63,495 nucleotides of DNA from an uncultured Haliea sp. (GTDB lineage Bacteria > Pseudomonadota > Gammaproteobacteria > Pseudomonadales > Halieaceae). The position numbers were made by a program, and so were the translations under genes. The stretch is taken from assembly GCA_913062625.1 (NCBI GenBank), contig CAJXWP010000010.1, positions 1-63,495 on the forward strand, in the 5' to 3' direction. Position 1 is the stretch's first letter. Each line of letters starts with the position of its first letter. This document shows, one piece after another, positions 35,611-43,687 of the stretch. A model generated the notes under the pieces. That model was given only the letters and a program-made list of their open reading frames with translations. It was not told the DNA's origin and searched no databases.

Positions 35611-36117
35611 TCAACCAACCGTAGTCTCCAGAGGCTTCGCCTGCGTTGACAGGTAGCGCAGGTAAACAATAAAAACGACCAACACGTCCAGCATGATTAA
35701 GGCGGGCCAAAGGTATAGATGTATCCAAGAAAAATATTCCATATTCCAGTCGCCTAGATAAAATAGACTAATAATACGTACAATATTTAGTACCTGTATC
35801 GCAAGAAATCCCAAGGCAATGGCGATGGCGCGAGCTCGCCAGCTGGCAGGGAAAGCGCATATAGCGGCAATTAAGACGATAGTGGCCTCTACGCCGTTGC
35901 AACCCGCTTCGATTGAAACTGCAAATCCACTGTCTTTGAATTGTAGAATTTTTCCATAAGCAACGACAGAACTGTCGAAAGGTAAAATAAGAACAGCGCT
36001 AAGACGAGCCAACATTGCGGTAAACGGGACAATAACGTGTTCCTGAACCGGAGCGAGTAATTCGAGTGTGAACAGTGCTAGCAGTATGAGCAAAAAAGTC
36101 GTTACAAATCGCAGCAT
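35611..36117 (-). CDS. xrtH: Exosortase H (XrtH)
   Basis: A 168-aa inner-membrane cysteine protease/transpeptidase-like enzyme of the exosortase/archaeosortase superfamily, with five to six helices. The triad is visible: Cys73 in EAGCNGVEA, Arg114 in NIVRI and His133 in WIHLYLW. The short form and the sequence around the Cys fit XrtH, whose targets carry a C-terminal IPTLxxWG signal, a membrane helix and basic residues. No such target was found in this window. ATG 36117 is used; a TTG seven codons upstream is also possible. Confidence 0.8.
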   Translation of the reverse strand: MLRFVTTFLLILLALFTLELLAPVQEHVIVPFTAMLARLSAVLILPFDSSVVAYGKILQFKDSGFAVSIEAGCNGVEATIVLIAAICAFPASWRARAIAIALGFLAIQVLNIVRIISLFYLGDWNMEYFSWIHLYLWPALIMLDVLVVFIVYLRYLSTQAKPLETTVG

Positions 36118-36493
36118 GTATTTAGGCTTAAGTGACAAAATTGAATATTAGCACGTTGCCACTGGTCTCGACTATCGATTGTCACGCCGAGTGTATATAG
36201 CACAACATGGGCTGATTCTCGATACTGCCTGAGTAGTCCACGCGCGCTCATGCCCATCGCTCTTTGGGGCGTGATGAGGAAACTTGTCATCAGCTAAAAA
36301 TGAATCGAACTGACCTTGTACTACTGCACAGAGATTCTGCAGTGCGGTGATTGGAAGTGAATCGACTGTGCCATTGTCTGGCGGCGGAACAAGATTTCTC
36401 AGGCCGATTGCGTCCATGTTTGGCGTGATGTTGATTCTGATTCTGATTCTGTAGTTCTTAGTGACCACCTTATTGTGCTGTGATGCCACCGAG
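36118..36493. other. 376-bp gap between exosortase H and the TauE/SafE permease
   Basis: No gene is supported here. A 121-codon minus-strand frame (36172-36537) crosses the region, but it starts inside the upstream permease gene and its signal-peptide-like N-terminus is only the complement-frame reading of a membrane helix. A GATTCT hexamer is repeated three times in tandem at 36433-36450. The xrtH promoter should be here. Confidence 0.4.
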
Positions 36494-37252
36494 CTAGAAA
36501 TTGAACAACAGCTTAATAATAAAAATAATAAGTACAAAGTTTAGCACTCTTCGGATCGTGCGTTCGCCCCCGCTAATAGTGAAACGGGCGCCTAAATAGC
36601 CACCTATCGAGTTCCCAACGGCAAGCGCAATGCCGATCATCCACGCCAACTCAATCTGACTGGCGAAGATTAGTAGCGCGACAATTGTGTAGACGGCAAC
36701 GATAAAGACCTTGTGCATGTTCGTTCTCACCAGATCGAGCCCCATCACTCGATTAAGAACAGGCATGATAAGGAAGCCCACACCAAGCTGAATAAATCCT
36801 CCCCAGAAGCCTACTACGACCATAAGCAAGTGGCCATTTCGAAGTTGCCTGCGCGTCGGCTGATAGTTTTCAGACTGTTGTGCTGTGCGTTTTTCGAAAT
36901 ACATCACCAGCATAACGCCCACCATGATTAGTGCGAGTGCGCGATTGAACCAGACGCCCTGTAGCTGGACCCCAAGTATTGCCCCTACCACAGCGCCAGG
37001 GAGGGCACATGCCGCAAGGGTCATGCTGAGTCGGAAATCCCCAAAACCGCGGCGAGCAAAGGTCGCAATGGCGGTAATATTCTGTGCCAGGATTGCGATG
37101 CGGTTGGTGCCGTTGGCAACGGGGCCAGGCAAGCCCATGAAAACCATCACCGGTACGGTCAGGAGCGAGCCTCCGCCAGCCATAACATTAAGAAATCCTG
37201 CCGCGGCCCCCACCGCAACGAGAAGGCCTGCCTGCCAGAGGTCGAACTCCAC
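36494..37252 (-). CDS. TauE/SafE family membrane permease
   Basis: A 252-aa protein with about eight hydrophobic helices, of the TauE/SafE family, named for sulfite and organosulfonate exporters but functionally diverse. The N-terminal repeat AAGFLNVMAGGGSLLTVPVMVFMG and the GGFIQLGVGFLIMPVLNRV segment are the two conserved halves. The GTG start lies two bases after the glutathione reductase stop, so the genes are cotranscribed. The transported compound is not known. Confidence 0.88.
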   Translation of the reverse strand: MEFDLWQAGLLVAVGAAAGFLNVMAGGGSLLTVPVMVFMGLPGPVANGTNRIAILAQNITAIATFARRGFGDFRLSMTLAACALPGAVVGAILGVQLQGVWFNRALALIMVGVMLVMYFEKRTAQQSENYQPTRRQLRNGHLLMVVVGFWGGFIQLGVGFLIMPVLNRVMGLDLVRTNMHKVFIVAVYTIVALLIFASQIELAWMIGIALAVGNSIGGYLGARFTISGGERTIRRVLNFVLIIFIIKLLFNF

Positions 37253-37254
37253 GG

Positions 37255-38613
37255 TTAACTTTCCGTCCAGGGTTCGCGCATGGTGACGAGTTCCTCTGCT
37301 GTGGTCGGATGAATGCCAATCGTTGTGTCAAAGAGTGCTTTGGTGGCTCCAGCACGCATGGCGATCGCGATGCCCTGTAGGATTTCTCCCGCATCGGGGC
37401 CCATCATATGTACGCCGACTACCCTGTCGGTGTTGGCATCGACAACGATTTTCATGAAAGCTTTTTCATCGCTACCACTCAGTGTGTGTTTCATGGGTCT
37501 AAAGCTGGATTTGAACAGCCGGATATCTCCAAATTTCGCGCGAGCCTCCTCTTCAGTGAAACCTACGGTGCCGATGGTGGGCTGACAGAATACGGCAGTC
37601 GGTATGAAATCGTAATCTACTTGCTGCTCCAAGCTACCGAAATTACTTCGGGCGAAGGCCATACCTTGGGCGAGAGCAACCGGGGTGAGTTCGATGCCTC
37701 CGGTCACATCTCCGAGGGCAAAGATAGTGGGTTCACTGGTGCAAAATGCTTCATCGACTGTTACTGCACCGTGCTCACTAATGCGCACATTGACATTCTC
37801 CAGCCCGAGACCCTCAAGGTTCGCCTTGCGCCCGGTAGCGTACAGCACCGCATCAGCTTGCAGTTCAGATCCGTCTGTCAGCCTAACCTTTAAGTTCTCG
37901 CCATCGGGGGTGATTGTCTGCACATTGACTTCGAAGCGGAGGTCTACCCCTCTTTTGCGGATTTCCTGAGCGGCGTGAGCGCGAATATCGGCGTCGAAGC
38001 CGCGCAAAAATAACGGACCCCGATAGAGTTGTGTTGTTTGCGCCCCGAGGCCATTAAAAATGCCTGCAAACTCCACCGCAATGTAGCCGCCTCCGACAAT
38101 CACTAGGCGCTGTGGAAAGCTCTTTAGATCGAATATTTCATTCGAGCTGACGGCGTATTCACTGCCTTCAAAGTCCGGAATATGGGGCCAGCCGCCCGTC
38201 GCTATCAGTATTTTTTCAGTCGTATAATGCTTGTTTCCGACCGCCACAGTGTTGGCATCCACGATGCTAGCACGCCCGTCAATGATCTGCGCATTTGCGC
38301 CTCCCAGCAGGTCGCGGTAGATTAAATTCAGGCGAGAAATTTCAGTTTTCTTATTATCTCGCAGTGTGGCCCATTCAAAGTGCGGCTGCTCACTTTCCCA
38401 CCCAAAACCGCGGGCGTCATGGAAACCTTTGCCGTACTGGGCGGCATAGACGTAGAGTTTCTTCGGGACGCAGCCGACATTGACACATGTGCCTCCCATA
38501 TAGCGATCCTCTGCTATAGCTACCCGTGCGCCAAATCCTGCTGCCATGCGCGCCGCTCTCACGCCCCCCGAGCCGGCTCCGATGACAAACAGATCAAATT
38601 CAAAATTGCTCAT
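37255..38613 (-). CDS. gor: Glutathione reductase
   Basis: NADPH-dependent reduction of glutathione disulfide, 452 aa. The FAD site VIGAGSGGVRAARMAA is N-terminal, followed by the redox-active disulfide motif GGTCVNVGCVPKKLYVYAAQ (about 38-57); the last word is characteristic of glutathione rather than lipoamide or mercuric reductases. The C-terminal catalytic His-Glu pair is in IGIHPTTAEE. The ATG at 38613 follows a GAGGA ribosome site. It forms a pair with the TauE/SafE gene. Confidence 0.93.
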   Translation of the reverse strand: MSNFEFDLFVIGAGSGGVRAARMAAGFGARVAIAEDRYMGGTCVNVGCVPKKLYVYAAQYGKGFHDARGFGWESEQPHFEWATLRDNKKTEISRLNLIYRDLLGGANAQIIDGRASIVDANTVAVGNKHYTTEKILIATGGWPHIPDFEGSEYAVSSNEIFDLKSFPQRLVIVGGGYIAVEFAGIFNGLGAQTTQLYRGPLFLRGFDADIRAHAAQEIRKRGVDLRFEVNVQTITPDGENLKVRLTDGSELQADAVLYATGRKANLEGLGLENVNVRISEHGAVTVDEAFCTSEPTIFALGDVTGGIELTPVALAQGMAFARSNFGSLEQQVDYDFIPTAVFCQPTIGTVGFTEEEARAKFGDIRLFKSSFRPMKHTLSGSDEKAFMKIVVDANTDRVVGVHMMGPDAGEILQGIAIAMRAGATKALFDTTIGIHPTTAEELVTMREPWTES

Positions 38614-38855
38614 GACTTTTGTCCTCAATGATAAAGCATAAGTCTAGCAGGCTGTGTTTACCTCACGCCAACACGCTCGGAGGTATGAAGCGTTCAACTG
38701 ATACGCTGATTGGTTGTCTAGAGCTAATAGACAAGTGTCACCTGACCTGTTGTTTTATCGCCTTGCGCTAGAATTTTTTTCTACTTCAATTTACTATAGA
38801 CATTCTAAACGTATGAATACCCTTCGGCAAAAAAAAATGATAAAGGAAAACAATA

Positions 38856-39899
38856 ATGATGTTTTATAGGGCAGTCAAAAAATTGCTGCTCATTTGGACT
38901 GTTGCGATGCTTGCTGCAGTTTCCGCGCAGGCCGAAAGCGCGACACCGACTTATGATGAAGTCGTTCTGAAGGATGGCTCGCGACTCATCGGTACGGTGA
39001 TGGCGGCCAAGGATGGGCTTATGACCCTTAAGACGACTTTCGCTGGTACGCTCAGTATTTCTATGGATCAGATTGTGTCTGTCAATAGGCGAAATCCGGT
39101 TGTTGTACTTTTGGCAGACGACACAGTCCTTCGTGGCACCTCGCTGATTATCAATCAAGAGAACTTAGTACTTCCCGATTCTGCGCAGACCTACCCAATT
39201 GGAGATTTGCAGGCGCTTAACCCAGAACCGTGGGAGCTCGGAAATGGATACCGGTGGACGGGGGCGGTTAGCTTTGCTTTGGCTATACAGCGAGGAAACA
39301 CCGATACTGACGAGCTGGACTTCAAGCTGCATCCGGTGTGGCGCAGCAAACGAGATCGCTACACAGTGAAATGGTCTGGAGAGAAAGATGAGACTAACGG
39401 TGAAGAGAGTGCCGACAATTGGCGGCTTGTTGGGAAATATGACTACTTCTTGACTGATCCGAACTACGTTGGACTGATCGTCTCCGCCGAAAAAGACAAA
39501 TTTCAGGATCTCGATATTCGCTATTTTGCGGGTCCTTATTTTGGCAGCCAGTTTTACGATAAGCCAATTTTTGCCCTGAGCGGTGAGCTTGGACTTTCCT
39601 ATGTGACTGAGAAATATAATATCGCCGAAGAAAGGCAGTATTGGGCAAGCAACTGGAACTTGCATATAACGAGTAATTATCTGGGCGGTAAGTCGGCGCT
39701 GTATTTTGATCAGGCAGGAATTTGGAGCTTGGAGGATACCTCCGATATTATTGTTAATTCCACGTTTGGGCTGTCTTTTCCGCTCAAGTGGGATTTAGAA
39801 GCGGCAGCTGAAATGTTGTTTGAATATGACTCTGACGCTGTGGAAACTGTAGAGGATCTGGATCAAACGTATAAAGTCCGCATAGGCTATACCTGGTGA
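38856..39899 (+). CDS. DUF481 outer-membrane beta-barrel protein (YdiY-like)
   Basis: A 347-aa exported protein. A signal peptide (about 1-26, cleavage after SAQA) is followed by an SH3-like N-terminal module (VVLKDGSRLIGTV, repeated as VVLLADDTVLRGT) and a C-terminal DUF481 region of alternating hydrophobic strands, ending in Trp, as outer-membrane barrels do. DUF481 proteins such as YdiY are salt- or acid-induced in E. coli, but their function is not known. Confidence 0.83.
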   Translation: MMFYRAVKKLLLIWTVAMLAAVSAQAESATPTYDEVVLKDGSRLIGTVMAAKDGLMTLKTTFAGTLSISMDQIVSVNRRNPVVVLLADDTVLRGTSLIINQENLVLPDSAQTYPIGDLQALNPEPWELGNGYRWTGAVSFALAIQRGNTDTDELDFKLHPVWRSKRDRYTVKWSGEKDETNGEESADNWRLVGKYDYFLTDPNYVGLIVSAEKDKFQDLDIRYFAGPYFGSQFYDKPIFALSGELGLSYVTEKYNIAEERQYWASNWNLHITSNYLGGKSALYFDQAGIWSLEDTSDIIVNSTFGLSFPLKWDLEAAAEMLFEYDSDAVETVEDLDQTYKVRIGYTW

Positions 39900-40161
39900 T
39901 GAAATAGCCCTTGGCTTGTCCCACGGCACTGTGCGTAAGACATCGCGGTATTGCATCTATGCAGTACAGTCGTAAAAGTGGTTCACTGAATTAAGTGCGC
40001 GTAGAAAAATTTTTATTCAAAAGTGGCGATAGACTTTTTTTAGAAATGGCATTAATAGACTGTAAGGGCAGGGTATAGATGAAAAAATAGACGTTACATC
40101 TTTGTGATTTAGTAATACACTAAAATCGTACTATAAATGTTCTATATGGAGTGTCCTCATC
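39900..40161. other. AT-rich region upstream of the lysine-rich protein gene
   Basis: The 262 bp hold no gene. The sequence becomes strongly AT-rich from about 40000 and should contain the promoter of the next gene; no single hexamer pair stands out. Confidence 0.4.
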
Positions 40162-40743
40162 ATGTTAGAAAAAGAATTAGCCCAAGCTGCAAAATTGGCA
40201 GAAAATGCGCATAAAAAAGTAGAGCAGATTCGCAAGAAGTTGGTCTCTGATTCGGAAAAGGCGCATGTCCGTGTAAAGCGTGAACTCGCCGCTTCACGCA
40301 AGAGACATCAGACTGCTAAAGCTAGGTTGAAAAGCGCTAAGGTTGCACTTCGAAAAAAGGTAACACCTGAAAACAAAAAGAAAGTTGATCTGTTGGTGAA
40401 GCAGGCGCAAGAGTTTGGAGAGTCACTGTCGAAGGCCGCTGAGACGGCTTATGATGCTGCCGAAAAATTCGTGGCGGTGAAGACTGAGGCTGTTCTAGCC
40501 GATCGTAAAGCCAAGGCTGCAAATCAAGCAGCGAGTTTGGTTGAAAAGGCGGCAGCCAAGGCCAAGAAGAAGCCCGCTGCGAAGAAAAAGGTCGCTGCTA
40601 AGAAGAAGCCCGCCGCCAAGAAAAGGCCCGTAACTAAGAAGAAAGTTGTCGTGAAGAAGAAACCCGCTGCAAAGAAAAAAGTTGTCGCGAAGAAGAAGCC
40701 CGCTGCAAAGAAAAAAGCGCCAGCCAAGAAAAAGGCCGCCTGA
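40162..40743 (+). CDS. AlgP/histone H1-like lysine- and alanine-rich protein
   Basis: A 193-aa protein with two parts. Residues 1-130 form a charged, probably coiled-coil helix. Residues about 131-193 are a low-complexity tail built from KKKPAA and KKVVAK-type units, very similar in composition to eukaryotic histone H1 tails and to the Pseudomonas regulator AlgP (AlgR3). Such tails bind DNA without strong sequence preference, so a nucleoid or regulatory role is likely. The gene is monocistronic and followed by a clear terminator. Confidence 0.8.
   Translation: MLEKELAQAAKLAENAHKKVEQIRKKLVSDSEKAHVRVKRELAASRKRHQTAKARLKSAKVALRKKVTPENKKKVDLLVKQAQEFGESLSKAAETAYDAAEKFVAVKTEAVLADRKAKAANQAASLVEKAAAKAKKKPAAKKKVAAKKKPAAKKRPVTKKKVVVKKKPAAKKKVVAKKKPAAKKKAPAKKKAA
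40561..40740 (+). repeat. Imperfect KPAAKKK-coding repeats
   Basis: Roughly 180 bp of degenerate repeats of AAGAAGAAGCCCGCTGC and related units encode the basic tail of the AlgP-like protein. Arrays like this change in length by slippage or recombination, as known for algP in Pseudomonas. Confidence 0.75.
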
Positions 40744-40756
40744 TAGAGGCGTGTTA

Positions 40757-40789
40757 GCGGCGTCCGACTTAAATCGGCGCCGCTTTTTT
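40757..40789 (+). terminator. Rho-independent terminator of the AlgP-like gene
   Basis: GCGGCG-T-CCGA pairs with TCGG-CGCCGC around a six-base loop (one bulged base), followed by TTTTTT at 40784-40789. It begins 14 bp after the stop codon. Confidence 0.88.
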
Positions 40790-40858
40790 GTCCGAGCCTC
40801 AAACCCTGGTTAAAGCTGGTTTACCTCGCTTCTGCCGTCTTTTAGCCTTGTCCTTGCC

Positions 40859-43522
40859 CTAATCCCTTATGGTTTTGAGCATGCCTAGTTTGGCGTTGGA
40901 TTGTTCGATACTGTTAGCAGCAGGCAGTGTGACAAGGTATCCCACGGGGAAGTTCAGGTCTTTTATGTTACTGTCCACTTCGATTTGAATCGGCTGATCC
41001 GTAGTTAGCCATGCGCCGCAGGCTTCACCGGCATCGCAGATGACGAGGTCATTGTCAGCGTCGGTTCCGGCTATAATTTCATAGCGCCCAGGCGAAATGT
41101 CAGAAAATTGAAAGCGATAACCGGTCTTGCTACTACGAGCGCTGACTTCCGCGACAACGTCATCCAGTGCAGGGTCATAGAGAAGAATGTAGATCACGCC
41201 AAGATCTGCCGCAGTGTCCGCTCCACCTTCTGAGGCTAGGATCTGAATCCTCAGGTTATTTTTTGAGGATTGGGCGTTAATATCTGCCGCATAGACTCCT
41301 GCAGGGAGATTGGCCCTATCCACGGTCACCTCGTACTCACCCAGGCCAGCGGCATCCACGTTTACGGGCACAATTTGTAGCCAAGACGCAGAAACAGACA
41401 GGGATTCCAATGTCAGGTCGCCTTTGCCACCGTTGCGCAAAACCAGATTCAATGTTGTGGTGGTGCTTCCAAAGTTCAGAGTGTTGGTCGAGGCGCTCAG
41501 GAGCGGGCGATCAGCAGGGCTGTTGCCGTTTGCCTCCACAGCAGCAAGCACAGAGCGCTGCGCATTAATGATGCCATAACCGAACAGGTCATCCCTGCCC
41601 GGAAGGCCGACATCGTCGGTGAGCGTCCCAGAAGCTAACAGAGCGTCTATATCTGAAGGCGTGAGCGCTGGGTTGACACTTTTCATCAGCGCAAGAACGC
41701 CCGCGACATGTGGTGCTGCCATTGAGGTGCCACTGAGGAAAGTGTACACATAGTCGATACCGTCGCCGTTGACGCTGCCATCTGTGCTCAATACGCCATC
41801 GGGATAGCCGTCACCGTTGAGGTCGACACTACTGTCACCGCCGGGAGCGCCCACGTCAACGCCGGGACCGATATTTGAGTAAGCGGCTAGTCGCCGCTGC
41901 CCATCTACCGCACTGACAGAAATGACACCCCTATAGCTTGCGGGATAGGAGGGAGCTGCGCTGGCCTCGTTACCTGCTGCAGCGACGACGATTACGCCGG
42001 CGGACCGCACTGCGTCATAAAGTGTTTGGGTGGTCTGACTGAAGGGCGCGCCGCTGAGGCTCAAGTTGATAATGTCAGCACGTTTTTGTGGCAATGTTCC
42101 TGAGTCATTCGCTAGACCTGCAGCGTAACGTATTGCCTGACTAAGATCATAGGACGTGCCGCTACCGTCGGCGCCCAGAGCGCGTAACGGCATAACGCGC
42201 GAACCATAGGCAGAACCCGCTACCCCTAGCCGATTATTGCCTCGAGCGGCGACTATCCCGCTGACATGAGTGCCATGAAAACTAGAGGAGTTGCCGCCTA
42301 AAGAATTACCCGGATCCTTTGGGTCGGGATCGATGCCGTCGCCGTCCATTGCGCTGTCACTGTTACTGACAAAGTCATAGCCATCAACCAGCTGCCCGAC
42401 GAGGTCAGGATGGTTTGCAAGGATACCGGTATCAATGACTGCGACCACGACTTCTGGACTGCCCGTGCTAATCTCCCAAGCGTCGGGCATCGCTATCAGT
42501 GGATAAGGCCACTGCAGTTGATAGGCTTCATCATTCGGAGCGCCTAACGCGTTGACCTGAAAATTGGGCTCGGCATAGAGGACACGTGAGTCCTTGCGCA
42601 ATGCCTTTATCGCCATCAGTGTTTCTGTGCGTGCACGCAGGTTAGGGTCGTTTATGGTCCCGATATTCGTGGCCCAGCTAGCAGGTTGTAGATTAAGCCG
42701 GGCTGAGCGCGACAGCGCTCTGCGCAGAGCCATCAGCCGTCCGCGTCCGCGTCCGCCCGCTCGCTGTTGTATGCCCAACCCTCGGCTCACCTGTTGAGTC
42801 TTACTGCTCAAATGCTGCGTATCGTTTTTGTAGGTCACCACAGCCTCCCATGGAATAATCGTATGCTCGCTCAGGTCGGCCTGCCTTGCCGTGTTCGTGC
42901 CGCCAATCGCAAGAATGTAGTTAGTGGCACCGTCATACGCATTAATGACCACAAAATAGTTCCCATCTTCTGGCACAAGTAAGGATTCTATTTCGCCGCT
43001 ATTAAGTGAGTTTTCTACTTGAACGCCCTGAGAATCAACCAGGTAGAGATCGGCATCGGCTTGTTCAAAGTCTGCGACCAGCATAGTGACGCGCTGACCG
43101 GCAAGTAGGTCGACCTGGAAAAAGTCATCGATATCTCCTGGCGCCATAGAGCTCCCAGCGGCTCCCGCGCCAGGAACATTAACGTAGCCGCCAAGAGTGA
43201 CGGGGTTGGGTATTGACTGGGCTGTGCCTGGGCCGTTATTACTAATGCGGAGTTTATTTGGATCATTGGTATCGCTATCGACTAATTGACTCGTCGAGGT
43301 CGAAATTGCGCCTGATAAGCTAAAGGTTTCTGTCGGAGCAACGGGATCAACGGGATCAACGGGATCAGCGGGATCAGCGGGATCAACAAAAACTGGAGGC
43401 TCAGGAAGGTTTGGTGTGTTGTTGTCGCCCGCTCCTGGGCCACTACCACCGCCACCGCCGCACGCAACGGTGAGCATTGAAATAATGCAGCAGGCCATTA
43501 GGTTGCGGAATTTTATTGTCAT
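40859..43522 (-). CDS. Subtilisin-like (S8) serine protease, lipoprotein
   Basis: An 887-aa secreted protease. A signal peptide ends in a lipobox (LTVAC), so it should be anchored to the cell surface or periplasmic face. Then come a Pro/Asp repeat linker (about 45-62), a pre-peptidase-type beta domain (about 105-215), and an S8 catalytic domain with Asp in AVIDTGI, His in FHGTHVSG and Ser in SGTSMAAPHVAG. The C-terminus has two beta domains, the first like BACON-type carbohydrate/mucin-binding modules. The PPC-like domain before the catalytic unit is unusual since it normally follows it. An ATG five codons upstream (43537) is also possible. Confidence 0.88.
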   Translation of the reverse strand: MTIKFRNLMACCIISMLTVACGGGGGSGPGAGDNNTPNLPEPPVFVDPADPADPVDPVDPVAPTETFSLSGAISTSTSQLVDSDTNDPNKLRISNNGPGTAQSIPNPVTLGGYVNVPGAGAAGSSMAPGDIDDFFQVDLLAGQRVTMLVADFEQADADLYLVDSQGVQVENSLNSGEIESLLVPEDGNYFVVINAYDGATNYILAIGGTNTARQADLSEHTIIPWEAVVTYKNDTQHLSSKTQQVSRGLGIQQRAGGRGRGRLMALRRALSRSARLNLQPASWATNIGTINDPNLRARTETLMAIKALRKDSRVLYAEPNFQVNALGAPNDEAYQLQWPYPLIAMPDAWEISTGSPEVVVAVIDTGILANHPDLVGQLVDGYDFVSNSDSAMDGDGIDPDPKDPGNSLGGNSSSFHGTHVSGIVAARGNNRLGVAGSAYGSRVMPLRALGADGSGTSYDLSQAIRYAAGLANDSGTLPQKRADIINLSLSGAPFSQTTQTLYDAVRSAGVIVVAAAGNEASAAPSYPASYRGVISVSAVDGQRRLAAYSNIGPGVDVGAPGGDSSVDLNGDGYPDGVLSTDGSVNGDGIDYVYTFLSGTSMAAPHVAGVLALMKSVNPALTPSDIDALLASGTLTDDVGLPGRDDLFGYGIINAQRSVLAAVEANGNSPADRPLLSASTNTLNFGSTTTTLNLVLRNGGKGDLTLESLSVSASWLQIVPVNVDAAGLGEYEVTVDRANLPAGVYAADINAQSSKNNLRIQILASEGGADTAADLGVIYILLYDPALDDVVAEVSARSSKTGYRFQFSDISPGRYEIIAGTDADNDLVICDAGEACGAWLTTDQPIQIEVDSNIKDLNFPVGYLVTLPAANSIEQSNAKLGMLKTIRD
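43341..43385 (-). repeat. Five 9-bp tandem repeats in the S8 protease linker
   Basis: Five copies of ACGGGATCA or GCGGGATCA follow one another exactly. Each unit codes for three residues (DPV or DPA) of the linker behind the lipobox. As the unit is a multiple of three, changes in copy number would alter linker length without breaking the frame. Confidence 0.85.
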
Positions 43523-43687
43523 GATCCGATAAAGCATCAAGAGTGACTATGAAGACCTGAAAAGGTAACAGAGATTTTGCATGGGCAATACCGTTTTTGT
43601 ACTGTGTTAATAATAGCGGAGAACAATACTTAAGGTGTCGTTTACCGAACACCCGACCCCCTCGAATATTAATCCTTTAGGGCATCT

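Noticed and set aside
36172-36537. 121-codon minus-strand frame with a signal-peptide-like start
   Set aside because: Its start lies inside the TauE/SafE gene and the hydrophobic start is a frame-shifted reading of that gene's last helix; the rest has no family features.
28492-37252. A sulfoacetate pathway made of the SauS-like dehydrogenase and the TauE/SafE permease
   Set aside because: The two genes are in different operons, 6.6 kb apart and on opposite strands, with valine-type genes around the first and glutathione reductase beside the second.
40524-40802. Minus-strand frame rich in Phe and Ala opposite the lysine-rich tail
   Set aside because: It is the exact complement of the KPAAKKK repeats and carries no start or fold of its own.
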